Below, piece after piece: positions 56,038 through 64,000 of a stretch of DNA of 64,000 nt. The stretch is from positions 1,507,501-1,571,500 of the forward strand of contig NZ_CP128494.1 in the NCBI RefSeq assembly GCF_030369615.1. Direction: 5' to 3'. Below the pieces are notes generated by a model, which worked only from the letters and a program-made list of their open reading frames with translations, searched no databases and was not told the origin of the DNA. The position numbers and the translations under genes were made by a program. Each line of letters begins with the position of its first letter. Positions within the stretch are counted from its first letter, which is position 1. The stretch comes from Geobacillus stearothermophilus ATCC 12980 (lineage in GTDB: Bacteria > Bacillota > Bacilli > Bacillales > Anoxybacillaceae).

Positions 56038-57534
56038 TTAACGAACACCCTTCATGAGCCGCTGAATGCTCGGGGCGAGCAAAAACAAGATGACGCTTAA
56101 CACAACCGCCGCCCCGCCGATCGTGCCGAAATAGGCCGTTTCGTTTTCGGGCGTATAGAAGCGCACAAGCTGGGCGTTGATCGCTTGCGCGGCGGCGTTC
56201 GATAAAAACCAAAGGCTCATCGTTTGCGCTGAGAAAGCGGCAGGGGCAAGTTTCGTCGTCGCCGACAGGCCGACCGGCGACAGGCAAAGCTCCCCGAGCA
56301 CGGCGATGAAGTAGCTTAACACGAGCCAAATCGGATGGACAAGCCCTCCGCCGCTCAAATGCCCCGGCACGAGGATGACGATGAACGACAGGCCGGCGAA
56401 CAACAAGCCGAGCGCGAATTTTTGCGGGATCGTCGGCTGCCGTTTGCCAAGCTTCACCCACATCCACGCGAACACCGGCGCTAAGAGGATGATAAACAGC
56501 GGGTTCAGCGATTGGAACCAAGCCGGTGAAAGGTGAATGCCGACGACATCCAGCTGTGTCCGCTTGTCCGCATAGTTCGCCAAAATGGTCGATCCTTGTT
56601 CTTGAATGGCCCAAAACATCGCTGAAGCGATGAACAACGGAATGTACGCGATCACGCGCGACCGCTCTTCAGCCGTCGTTTTCGGGCTGCGGTACATGAC
56701 GACAAAATAGATGATCGGGATGATGATGCCTAAGATGCCGACAAGAGAAATAAACGTTTCCACAGTGAACCAGCCGTTTGGAATCAAGATGGCTAGCAGC
56801 ACGGCAATCACGACCGCCCCTACGGCCATGATGGAAGCCGCTTTTTTCTTTTCCGCTGGCGTCAATGGATTCGGCACATACGTCCCGGCCAACCCGAGGT
56901 TTTTCTTTCTTGTCGCGATGAAGACAATCAATCCGAGAAACATCCCGACGGCCGCAAGTCCGAAGCCGAGGTGGAAGTTATACTTCATCCCCGCGGTACC
57001 GACAACAAGCGGAGCCAAAAAGGCGCCAAGGTTAATCCCCATGTAAAAAATGCTGAATCCGGCGTCGCGGCGGTCATCGCCAGGCTTGTACATATCGCCG
57101 ACAATGCTCGAAACGTTCGGTTTTAACAACCCAGTTCCCAAGACAATGAGCGCCATGGACACAAACAGCGCCGCCACCCCGCCTGGAATCGCCAAGGCGA
57201 TATGACCGGCCATAATGAGAAGGCCGCCGTAAAAGACCGCGCGCGACGTGCCAAACACCCGGTCAGCAAGCCAACCGCCAATGATTCCGGACATGTACAC
57301 CAGCGCCCCATAAATCGACATAATCGCGAGCGCCAGATGCTCATCAAGCCCGAGCCCGCCTTTCGATACTTCATAATACATGTAATACACTAAAATGGCG
57401 CGCATGCCGTAATACGAAAAGCGTTCCCAAAATTCCGTGAAAAAGAGCGTAAACAACCCTTTCGGATGGCCGAAAAAGCCGCGCTGGGGAACGCTAGCAG
57501 CGATTTGTTGCTTGTCAATGGATGACATAACCAC
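56038..57534 (-). CDS. POT/PTR-family di-/tripeptide:H+ symporter
   Basis: This is a 498-residue MFS-type peptide transporter (DtpT-like). The PTR signature FFTEFWERFSYYGMRAIL (ExxERFxYY, about residues 32-49) is intact, as is the second PTR motif GAFLAPLVVGTAG. Fourteen hydrophobic segments are expected. It imports small peptides with protons. The start is the GTG at 57534 because AAGGAGG lies six bases upstream; an ATG two codons later is possible. Single gene with terminator. Intact. Confidence 0.92.
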   Translation of the reverse strand: MVMSSIDKQQIAASVPQRGFFGHPKGLFTLFFTEFWERFSYYGMRAILVYYMYYEVSKGGLGLDEHLALAIMSIYGALVYMSGIIGGWLADRVFGTSRAVFYGGLLIMAGHIALAIPGGVAALFVSMALIVLGTGLLKPNVSSIVGDMYKPGDDRRDAGFSIFYMGINLGAFLAPLVVGTAGMKYNFHLGFGLAAVGMFLGLIVFIATRKKNLGLAGTYVPNPLTPAEKKKAASIMAVGAVVIAVLLAILIPNGWFTVETFISLVGILGIIIPIIYFVVMYRSPKTTAEERSRVIAYIPLFIASAMFWAIQEQGSTILANYADKRTQLDVVGIHLSPAWFQSLNPLFIILLAPVFAWMWVKLGKRQPTIPQKFALGLLFAGLSFIVILVPGHLSGGGLVHPIWLVLSYFIAVLGELCLSPVGLSATTKLAPAAFSAQTMSLWFLSNAAAQAINAQLVRFYTPENETAYFGTIGGAAVVLSVILFLLAPSIQRLMKGVR

Positions 57535-57844
57535 TACTTACCTCCTTTAAATTCTTTTAATATAATAATTCATTATGTTTATATTGTCAAAAAAATTTTG
57601 CATGATTCATAATTTCACATTATAATAAAGAAACATCAAGAAAAAATAATATTATTCAAATAAAAAATACATCTTTTCATCGTACAGAAAAAACCTTTTC
57701 CGCGTCTTGTTGATTCATGTATAATCAATGACAGGGAATCGTCGCTTCCGCAACAGCACCATTTCCTCTCTTCCATTTCACCTGCATCTTTGCGCCCACC
57801 GCAAATTCCTTATCTTCATTGCCAATGCAGAACGGATGTTGCCA
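57535..57844. other. AT-rich intergenic region upstream of the POT gene
   Basis: It is very AT-rich between 57550 and 57720 (ATTATATTAAAAG on minus, TATAATAAAG on plus). Promoters are expected here. No gene is supported. Confidence 0.4.
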
Positions 57845-58189
57845 ATGAGCGAACCGTGGCGTCTTGTTTTGGACAAGATTGGGTCATACAGCAAGAAATG
57901 TCAGAGATGAGAAACAATCTGGCGACCAAGCAGGAGCTCGAGGACATCAAAACCAATGCGGCGACAAAAGCAGAGCTGAATGAAGTCAAAGCTGAAATGG
58001 CAAAAAGGAGTTGCCGCTGTTCATCAAGCCATTCAGGAAATCGATGTGATCGTCAAACGGCTTGAACAAAATCAAGAGCAACAAATGCAGCTATGGCTGC
58101 GCCAAGAACGGATCATCGATATGTTATGCCGCCGATCGATTGAACACGAAGCGGCAATTGCAGATTTGCGCCTTGCCATCAAAGGATGA
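57845..58189 (+). pseudogene. Frameshifted coiled-coil protein
   Basis: Pieces MSEPWRLVLDKIGS, then MSEMRNNLATKQELEDIKT with TKAELNEVKAEMAK, then KGVAAVHQAIQEIDVIVKRLEQ to LRLAIKG lie in three successive frames, with shifts near 57890 and 58005. Together they resemble the coiled-coil family of the gene at 51743 (similar TKxxL/xxM heptads). Not translatable as one protein. Confidence 0.65.
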
Positions 58190-58269
58190 CGACCGCCTCA
58201 TTGCCGCTTTTGCTCGCCCCGTAAGGCATTGGTACATGAATGGATGGTTCTTGGCAGCGGAAAAGATAT

Positions 58270-58466
58270 CGTGCATTGTGTGAGTAAAATATTTGTGGGT
58301 GACATTCCGAAATGATCCCCGACGAGGGTTGCGAACTTTTGTTCGCGACGCTCGTCGGGGCCACCAAGCGAAGCGCGGTAGAATAAGCAAATGTCGTGAA
58401 AAAAGGACTCTCTCCCTGCTAGGATGGTGATTGTCAACATCAACCGAAAACAGGAGGGAGGCGATG
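58270..58466 (+). repeat. Solo ISLre2-type end with palindrome
   Basis: A close copy of 30909-31098 in inverted orientation: GTGTGAGTAAAATATTTGTG, the CCCCGACGAG...CTCGTCGGGG palindrome (58317-58360), then GGACTCTCTCCCTGCT and AGGAGGGAGGCGATG. Similarity ends at the start codon; no transposase follows. The segment carries the element's outer end and leader only. Confidence 0.75.
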
Positions 58467-58489
58467 GACGCTCCTTTCCAAAATAAATG

Positions 58490-58514
58490 AAAGAGGCGGA
58501 AAAACCGCCTCTTT
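58490..58514 (-). terminator. ilvD terminator, possibly bidirectional
   Basis: AAAGAGGCGG and CCGCCTCTTT form a perfect 10-bp stem with a 5-base loop; T residues follow on both strands. Confidence 0.75.
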
Positions 58515-58580
58515 TGATTCTGATCGTCTAATGGCGTCCCTCGAGCGCTTAGAAGGGGACAACGCTCTTACAGAAATCCG

Positions 58581-60263
58581 CTAAATCCTCATAATCCCCC
58601 CCGTGCTCGCCGAGGTGACGTGTTTCGAGTAGCGGGCGAGATAGCCGGTTTTCACTTTTGGTTCAAAGCCTTTCCAGTTCGCTTTCCGGCGTTCGAGCTC
58701 TTCATCGGACAGCTTGACGTTGATCGTTCGTTTCACCGTATCGATCTCGATGATATCGCCGTCTTGGATGAACGCGATCGGTCCGCCTTCGGCCGCTTCC
58801 GGTGAAACGTGGCCGACGGATAGGCCGCGCGAGGCGCCGGAGAAGCGGCCGTCAGTGACAAGCGCCACTTTGGTGCCGAGCCCCATGCCGACGATTTGCG
58901 ACGTCGGCGCCAGCATTTCCGGCATCCCTGGGCCGCCTTTTGGCCCTTCGTAGCGGATGACGACAACATGTCCCGGCTTGATTTTCCCGCTGGCAATGCC
59001 CTCGAGCGCTTCCTCTTGGGAGTCGAAGACGATCGCGGGCCCTTCATGGCGAGTGATGCCGCCTTGCACCGCCCCGGTTTTAATGACGGCGCCGTCCGGC
59101 GCCAGGTTGCCAAACAAAATGGCGAGCCCTCCCGTTTCCGAATACGGGTTGTCAATCGGCCGGATGACGTCATAGTTTTTCACTTCGCAGCCGGCGATGT
59201 TTTCCCCGAGCGTTTTGCCCGTGACGGTGAGCGTATCTAAATGAAGCGTACCTTCTTTTTTCGCCAGCTCGTTCAACACGGCCGAAACGCCGCCCGCTTC
59301 ATGCAAGTCTTCGATGTAATGGATGTCCGACGCCGGGGCGAGTTTGGCCAAATGCGGCACGCGCGCCGCCACTTCGTTGATGCGCTCAAGCGAGTACTCG
59401 ATGCCGGCTTCGTTGGCGATCGCCAGCGTATGCAGCACCGTATTCGTCGAGCCGCCAAGTGCCATGTCGAGGGCAAACGCATTGTCGATCGCTTTTTCGG
59501 TGACGATGTCGCGCGGTTTGATGTCATGCTCGATCAAATACATGAGCTGTTTCGCCGACTGGCGGACAAGTTCTTTGCGCGCTGGGTCGACCGCCAAAAT
59601 CGTGCCGTTGCCCGGCAGTGCAAGCCCGAGCGCTTCAGCGAGACAGTTCATCGAGTTGGCCGTAAACATGCCCGAGCACGATCCGCACGTCGGACAGCCG
59701 TACCGTTCGAGTTCTTCAAGCCCTTTCTCATCGAGCGTTCCCCCTAAATACGCCCCGACGCCTTCAAATACAGATGACAGTGAAATTTTCCGCCCATCCT
59801 TCGTCACGCCGGCTTTCATCGGTCCCCCGCTGACGAAAATCGTCGGAATGTTAAGACGCATCGCCGCCATCATCATTCCCGGCGTAATTTTGTCGCAGTT
59901 CGGAATGCACACCATGCCGTCAAACCAATGCGCCGAGATAACCGTTTCGATCGAATCGGCGATGATTTCCCGGCTCGGCAGCGAATAGCGCATCCCGATA
60001 TGGCCCATCGCAATACCGTCGTCAACGCCGATCGTGTTCATTTCAAACGGCACGCCGCCCGCTTCGCGAATCGCTTCTTTCACGATTCTCCCAAACTCTT
60101 GCAAGTGAACGTGCCCCGGAATAATGTCGATGTATGAATTCACCACCGCAATAAACGGTTTATCAAAGTCTTCTTCTTTTACGCCCGCCGCTCGCAATAG
60201 GCTTCGGTGCGGAGCACGGTCAAATCCTTTTTTGATCATGTCGCTGCGCCGTTTTTTCATCAT
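58581..60263 (-). CDS. ilvD: Dihydroxy-acid dehydratase
   Basis: This 560-residue iron-sulfur dehydratase is the third step of the isoleucine/valine pathway. Cluster and metal ligands are in [16 protein letters not shown] and [20 protein letters not shown]. Other conserved parts are [12 protein letters not shown] and [17 protein letters not shown]. The ATG at 60263 is preferred because GGAGGG lies six bases upstream; upstream ATGs at 60278/60275 precede that site. Single gene; other ilv/leu genes are not in the window. Intact. Confidence 0.96.
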   Translation of the reverse strand: MMKKRRSDMIKKGFDRAPHRSLLRAAGVKEEDFDKPFIAVVNSYIDIIPGHVHLQEFGRIVKEAIREAGGVPFEMNTIGVDDGIAMGHIGMRYSLPSREIIADSIETVISAHWFDGMVCIPNCDKITPGMMMAAMRLNIPTIFVSGGPMKAGVTKDGRKISLSSVFEGVGAYLGGTLDEKGLEELERYGCPTCGSCSGMFTANSMNCLAEALGLALPGNGTILAVDPARKELVRQSAKQLMYLIEHDIKPRDIVTEKAIDNAFALDMALGGSTNTVLHTLAIANEAGIEYSLERINEVAARVPHLAKLAPASDIHYIEDLHEAGGVSAVLNELAKKEGTLHLDTLTVTGKTLGENIAGCEVKNYDVIRPIDNPYSETGGLAILFGNLAPDGAVIKTGAVQGGITRHEGPAIVFDSQEEALEGIASGKIKPGHVVVIRYEGPKGGPGMPEMLAPTSQIVGMGLGTKVALVTDGRFSGASRGLSVGHVSPEAAEGGPIAFIQDGDIIEIDTVKRTINVKLSDEELERRKANWKGFEPKVKTGYLARYSKHVTSASTGGIMRI

Positions 60264-60399
60264 CGGTCCCTCCATCATGCGGTTTGATTGATTGCTAGTA
60301 TTGTACCACTTTTTCTAATAGAAAGACAATTACCTTTATTATGAATGCGATTTCAAAATCCACTTCGAAAAAACAAGTCAGAAAAATCAGCCTTTCCTC

Positions 60400-60428
60400 T
60401 TGACAACCGGAGCATTTGGCGTCATAAT
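60400..60428 (+). promoter_or_regulatory. proB: proBA promoter
   Basis: TTGACA (60400-60405) and CATAAT (60423-60428) with a 17-base spacer; the transcript would begin near 60435 and contain the whole T-box leader. Confidence 0.8.
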
Positions 60429-60434
60429 TTCTTA

Positions 60435-60690
60435 CAAATTGCACTCCTTGACAAGAAAACAACAGGAACGGCACGGGACTAGTAAACCGAGGGAACGCGC
60501 CAGAGAGTGGAACCCATAGGCTGGAAGGTTCCTCGCGGGAAGCCGGTTGAACCTGCCCTAGACGGCCGCTTATGCAAACATAAGCCGCACGCCTGCGTTA
60601 CAGGCTCGAGGGGGCGCTTTAGGCGCCAAAAAAGGTGGTACCGCGGAACGCTTTTCCGTCCTTTTGCGAAAGGAGGAAAAGCGTTTTTTA
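60435..60690 (+). promoter_or_regulatory. proB: T-box leader responding to tRNA-Pro
   Basis: The leader has a stem I with the S-turn pair AGTA (60481) and GAA (60549-60551), immediately followed by the specifier CCT (60552-60554), a proline codon. Distal AGAGAG and GGCTGGAAGG elements follow. The T-box core AGGTGGTACCGCGG (60633-60646) can pair with uncharged tRNA. It overlaps a terminator: AACGCTTTTCC pairs with GGAAAAGCG, then six T (60647-60689). Uncharged tRNA-Pro should favour read-through into proBA. Confidence 0.92.
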
Positions 60691-60764
60691 TTGGCCGGCC
60701 GCTTCGCAGGACGGCTAGGCAATCCAACTCATGCCATTCAACACGCAAAGGAGGGAGGAACGCG

Positions 60765-61889
60765 ATGAAACGGCAGCGCGTAGTGGTCAAAATCGGCAGC
60801 AGCTCGCTCACCGATCCGAAAGGTGGCCTTTGCCGCGACAAGCTGCACGGCCATGTTGAAGCCATCGCCTATCTGAAACAGCTCGGCCATGACGTCATTC
60901 TCATCACGTCCGGCGCTGTCGCCGCCGGGTTCGGGCCGCTCGGCTACCCGGCGCGGCCGACGACGATCTCCGGCAAACAGGCCGCGGCTGCCGTCGGGCA
61001 AAGCTTGCTCATGCAGGCGTACAGCTCGGCGTTCGCCCAATTCGGCTTTACGGCCGCTCAGCTGTTGTTGACGCGCAGCGACTTTTACAGCCGCGAACGG
61101 TTTCGCAACTTGTTCGCCACGATGACGACGCTGCTCGAACACGGGGCGATCCCGATCATCAATGAAAACGACTCCGTTTCCGTTGAAGAATTGACGTTTG
61201 GCGACAACGATATGCTGTCGGCGCTTGTCGCCGGCTTTTTGCACGCCGATGCGCTCATGTTGCTTACCGACATTAACGGGCTGTATGACGCCAACCCGAA
61301 AACGAATCCACAAGCGAAAAAATACACCTTTTTGCCGCACATTACCGACGAAATGATCGAAGCGGCCGGCGGCAGCGGCTCGGCAGTCGGCACCGGCGGC
61401 ATGCGCTCAAAGCTTCTCGCCGCTCAAAAAGCGTTGTCCTTCGGCGTCAGCGTCTTTATTGGCACCGGGCGAGGCAAAGAAGCACTCGCCGATATTTTAG
61501 CCGGAAAAGGTGATGGGACGTACATCGGCGCCCCATTTCCGAAGCAAATGCAAATGCACAAGCAATGGATCGCGTATCACGCGCCTGTCGCCGGCACGAT
61601 CACCGTCGACAGCGGCGCGGAGGAAGCGCTCCTTGCGCGCGGCAAAAGTTTGCTTCCCGCCGGCGTCACGGCCGTTTCCGGCGACTTTCATGCGATGGAT
61701 GTCGTCGATGTTGTCAATGAGAAAGGGATCACGATCGGCCGCGGCCAAGTGTATTATGCCGCCGCCGATTTAGAAAAAGTAAAAGGACTTCCGAGTGAGG
61801 AAGCGCGGCAATACTCTTACCTTCACCGCCCGGAAGTCATCCACCGCGACAATTGGGTCACGTTGCGAAAGGAGAGTGTATCGAAATGA
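60765..61889 (+). CDS. proB: Glutamate 5-kinase
   Basis: This is the first enzyme of proline synthesis (glutamate to glutamyl-5-phosphate), 374 residues. The amino acid kinase domain has [16 protein letters not shown] (residues 5-20), [10 protein letters not shown] and [27 protein letters not shown]-terminal PUA domain starts at about residue 275. GGAGGGAGG precedes the ATG. A longer open frame begins inside the T-box leader and is not credible. It overlaps proA by ATGA. Controlled by the proline T-box and probably by proline feedback. Confidence 0.96.
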   Translation: MKRQRVVVKIGSSSLTDPKGGLCRDKLHGHVEAIAYLKQLGHDVILITSGAVAAGFGPLGYPARPTTISGKQAAAAVGQSLLMQAYSSAFAQFGFTAAQLLLTRSDFYSRERFRNLFATMTTLLEHGAIPIINENDSVSVEELTFGDNDMLSALVAGFLHADALMLLTDINGLYDANPKTNPQAKKYTFLPHITDEMIEAAGGSGSAVGTGGMRSKLLAAQKALSFGVSVFIGTGRGKEALADILAGKGDGTYIGAPFPKQMQMHKQWIAYHAPVAGTITVDSGAEEALLARGKSLLPAGVTAVSGDFHAMDVVDVVNEKGITIGRGQVYYAAADLEKVKGLPSEEARQYSYLHRPEVIHRDNWVTLRKESVSK

Positions 61890-63130
61890 GCGAACTGCTC
61901 GAAAAAGCCGAACGGTTGAAAACGGCGTCACAAACGTTAGCCATGCTGTCTACGAAAGAAAAAAACGCAGCATTGGAACAGATCGCCAAAGCCATCGACC
62001 GCGAACGCGCCTTCATTTTGCAAGAAAACGAAAAAGATATGGCCCAAGGCCGCGAGCAAGGGCTGTCACCGGCTCTGCTCGACCGGCTGCAGCTCACCGA
62101 CAAACGAATGGATCAAATCATCGACGGCGTCCGCCAAGTCGCCTCGCTGCCTGACCCGGTCGGAGAAATCATCGCAGAGTGGACGCGGCCGAACGGGCTT
62201 CGCATCCAAACGGTGCGCGTGCCGCTTGGGGTCATTGGCATGGTGTACGAAGCGCGCCCGAACGTGACGGTCGATGCGGCGAGCCTTTGCTTGAAAACGG
62301 GCAACGCGGTTTTGCTTCGCGGCAGCACATCAGCGCTTCATTCGAACAAAGCGCTCGTTCGCGTCATGAAAGAAGCGCTCCGCACGACGACCGTTCCGGA
62401 AACGGCGATTGAACTGCTCGAAGACACGAGCCGGGAAACGGCGCAGCGTATGTTCCGTCTCAACAACTACTTGGATGTGCTCATCCCGCGCGGCGGAGCC
62501 GGGCTCATCCGCTCGGTCGTCGAAAACGCCACCGTGCCGGTGCTTGAGACCGGCGTCGGCAACTGTCATATGTTCATCGACGAATCAGCCGAGCGGCAAA
62601 TGGCGATCAACATCGTCCTGAACGCCAAATTGCAGCGTCCGTCCGTCTGCAACGCCATCGAAACGGTGCTCATCCATGAGCGTTGGCCATATGCCGCCGA
62701 CTTGCTTGAGGCGCTGCACGCCCGCGGTGTGGAGCTGCGCGGCGACGACCGCCTCGCGTCATCGCACCCGTTCATCAAACCGGCGACGGAAGACGACTGG
62801 CATGCGGAATATTTGGCGCCGATTTTAGCGGTTAAGCTCGTTGCCGATGTCGATGAGGCGATTGCCCATATCCGCCGCTACGGGACGAAGCACTCAGAAG
62901 CGATCATCACCGAAAACGAAGCGAACGTCCGCCGCTTTTTCCAAGCGGTCGACGCGGCGGTCTTGTACCATAACGCCTCCACCCGCTTCACGGACGGCGA
63001 ACAGTTCGGCTACGGAGCGGAAATCGGCATCAGCACGCAAAAGCTGCACGCCCGCGGTCCGATGGGGCTTGTCGCCATCACGACAACGAAATCGCTCGTG
63101 TACGGGACGGGGCAAATTCGGGAGTCATAA
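61886..63130 (+). CDS. proA: Glutamate-5-semialdehyde dehydrogenase
   Basis: This 414-residue NADPH-dependent reductase takes glutamyl-5-phosphate to the semialdehyde. Typical segments are [28 protein letters not shown] and the catalytic-Cys region [16 protein letters not shown], with [19 protein letters not shown] at the C-terminus. The ATG overlaps the proB stop, so translation is coupled. ProC is not in the window. Followed by a strong terminator. Confidence 0.97.
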   Translation: MSELLEKAERLKTASQTLAMLSTKEKNAALEQIAKAIDRERAFILQENEKDMAQGREQGLSPALLDRLQLTDKRMDQIIDGVRQVASLPDPVGEIIAEWTRPNGLRIQTVRVPLGVIGMVYEARPNVTVDAASLCLKTGNAVLLRGSTSALHSNKALVRVMKEALRTTTVPETAIELLEDTSRETAQRMFRLNNYLDVLIPRGGAGLIRSVVENATVPVLETGVGNCHMFIDESAERQMAINIVLNAKLQRPSVCNAIETVLIHERWPYAADLLEALHARGVELRGDDRLASSHPFIKPATEDDWHAEYLAPILAVKLVADVDEAIAHIRRYGTKHSEAIITENEANVRRFFQAVDAAVLYHNASTRFTDGEQFGYGAEIGISTQKLHARGPMGLVAITTTKSLVYGTGQIRES

Positions 63131-63180
63131 CGATGGCTGCAACGAAGACGGCTTCCTTTTTCACTAAGTTTCTAAAGCAT

Positions 63181-63220
63181 AAAACGATCCGGACCCAACG
63201 CATGGCTTCCGGATCGTTTT
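63181..63220. terminator. Terminator shared by proA and gtrA
   Basis: AAAACGATCCGGA and TCCGGATCGTTTT form a 13-bp stem with T runs on either strand, between the convergent proA and gtrA genes. Confidence 0.85.
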
Positions 63221-63221
63221 C

Positions 63222-63626
63222 TTATTTTTCCATTTCCACAAACACCCAATAGCGGCTGCCGATAAAGTTCACCGCCATCCCGGCGATTGTCGCCGCCAGT
63301 TTCGCCAGCCAGAGCGATGCAAACCGTTCCGCGGCCAGCAAAACGGCAAGCGATGCACCGAACGACAGCCCGTTGACGACAAGAAAGCGCAAAACTTCCT
63401 TTATATTGGCTTTCCGTTTGACTTGAAACGTCCAACGCCGATTCCAAATGTAGCTGTTCGCCATCCCGGCGCCGTAGGCAATGGCTTGGGCAACCGCCGC
63501 CTTAGCGCCTGCAGCAGTCAACAAAAAAAAGACGGCGAAGTCCACCGCGGTATTGCTCACCCCAACGAGGCCAAACCGCCATACGGCTTGTTTTTCTTTA
63601 CGGAATATACGAAGGCTTTCGTTCAT
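63222..63626 (-). CDS. GtrA-family membrane protein
   Basis: This 134-residue GtrA-like protein has four hydrophobic helices, beginning RFGLVGVSNTAVDFAVFFLL and ending AVNFIGSRYWVF. GtrA proteins help flip or position polyprenyl-linked sugars for cell-surface glycosylation. It overlaps the end of the glycosyltransferase gene by 29 bases, the usual partner (GtrB-like). The start is the ATG at 63626 (MNESLRIFRKEKQ); upstream ATGs would lengthen the overlap. Confidence 0.85.
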   Translation of the reverse strand: MNESLRIFRKEKQAVWRFGLVGVSNTAVDFAVFFLLTAAGAKAAVAQAIAYGAGMANSYIWNRRWTFQVKRKANIKEVLRFLVVNGLSFGASLAVLLAAERFASLWLAKLAATIAGMAVNFIGSRYWVFVEMEK

Positions 63627-64000
63627 GTTTCGTTCCGACTCCCCACGTTTCATTGACAATATAGAGCGGACGCTCTTTCACTTCATCGTAAATCCGGCCG
63701 ATATATTCGCCAATCGCGCCGAGCATGAGCAGTGTCACCCCGTTGCCAAGCAGCACGGCCATCAACAATGACGCCCAGCCAGCGACCGTTGAATGAGCAA
63801 ACCATTTAAGATAAAGGACAACGAGCATCTCTACCACACTGGCCGCCGACAACAAGAACCCAAGCCAACTCGCCAGCTTCAGCGGCTTGTATGAAAACGA
63901 GGTGATGCCATCAAACGAAAACCGAATCATCTTTTTGAGCGGGTATTTCGTCTCGCCGGCGAAACGCGGCTCCCGCTCGTATTCAACCGCCGTCTGCCGG
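63598..64000 (-). CDS. GT2-family (GtrB/DPM1-like) glycosyltransferase, C-terminal part
   Basis: The gene enters the window from the right, so only about 133 C-terminal residues are seen. QTAVEYEREPRFAGETKYPL is the end of the catalytic domain and two transmembrane helices follow (LASWLGFLLSAASVVEMLVVL, LLMAVLLGNGVTLLMLGAIGEYIGRIY). That is the layout of polyprenyl-phosphate glycosyltransferases that load a sugar on undecaprenyl phosphate, with GtrA as the next gene. The N-terminal DxD-containing domain lies outside the window. Confidence 0.88.
   Translation of the reverse strand, partial: RQTAVEYEREPRFAGETKYPLKKMIRFSFDGITSFSYKPLKLASWLGFLLSAASVVEMLVVLYLKWFAHSTVAGWASLLMAVLLGNGVTLLMLGAIGEYIGRIYDEVKERPLYIVNETWGVGTKHERKPSYIP

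Overview
The window looks like the chromosome of a thermophilic Geobacillus (G. stearothermophilus/kaustophilus group). The protein families match Geobacillus/Bacillus throughout: FruRKA, FeoAB, TnrA beside YkoP/YkoQ-type genes, NirBD, a thermostable-lipase relic and T-box-controlled ProBA. Most genes look GC-rich, and the window carries a full copy of IS5376, an element first described in G. stearothermophilus. No rRNA, tRNA, CRISPR array or prophage was seen.

Layout: 1-4.3 kb holds a permease fragment and the fructose operon fruR-fruK-fruA (minus strand). An IS4/IS701-superfamily element sits just upstream of it (4.35-5.72 kb). 6.2-15.2 kb holds feoA-feoB-FeoB-associated protein behind a Fur-box-like site, a BASS-type transporter, an endonuclease I family protein, an NhaC-type antiporter, ykoQ/ykoP-like genes, and tnrA divergent from two small genes in the ykzB-ykoL position. 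15.3-19.7 kb is the nitrate/nitrite block: a decayed nasC, then intact nirD and nirB with a TnrA site upstream. 19.9-28.5 kb mixes intact metabolic genes (a DnaA-N-domain protein, aldehyde dehydrogenase, cyclase, D-serine dehydratase, MFS pump) with broken ones (thioesterase, Fe-alcohol dehydrogenase, maltose O-acetyltransferase).

28.5-43.3 kb is an accessory zone: an IS605-type end relic, an ISLre2-family transposase, a truncated second copy of the first IS, then a visibly AT-richer block (about 32.3-38.5 kb). That block holds a glucose/maltose-type PTS, an endonuclease/exonuclease/phosphatase-fold enzyme, YbaK and AdhE with Rex-like operators. It is closed by an IS4 element. An Rpn-like nuclease, an IS231-like deleted element and a UPF0175/DUF3368 toxin-antitoxin-type pair follow.

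43.3-58.5 kb is rich in decay: aldo/keto reductase, 3-hydroxybutyrate dehydrogenase, lipase, CBO0543-family and UgpC-type genes are all broken. Intact genes between them encode YceI, pterin dehydratase, Uma2, an SGNH esterase, CapA and a POT peptide transporter. IS630-type and IS5376 elements also lie here. 58.5-64 kb is core biosynthesis: ilvD, a proline T-box with proB-proA, and gtrA with a glycosyltransferase that runs off the window.

How it works together: nitrogen control (TnrA boxes at about -49 of three promoters), iron control (Fur at feo), redox control (Rex at adhE) and tRNA-Pro sensing (T-box at proBA) can all be read directly. Against these intact circuits there is heavy insertion-sequence traffic and repeated small-deletion pseudogenisation. 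All coordinates and motif calls were made by eye; no database search was run.
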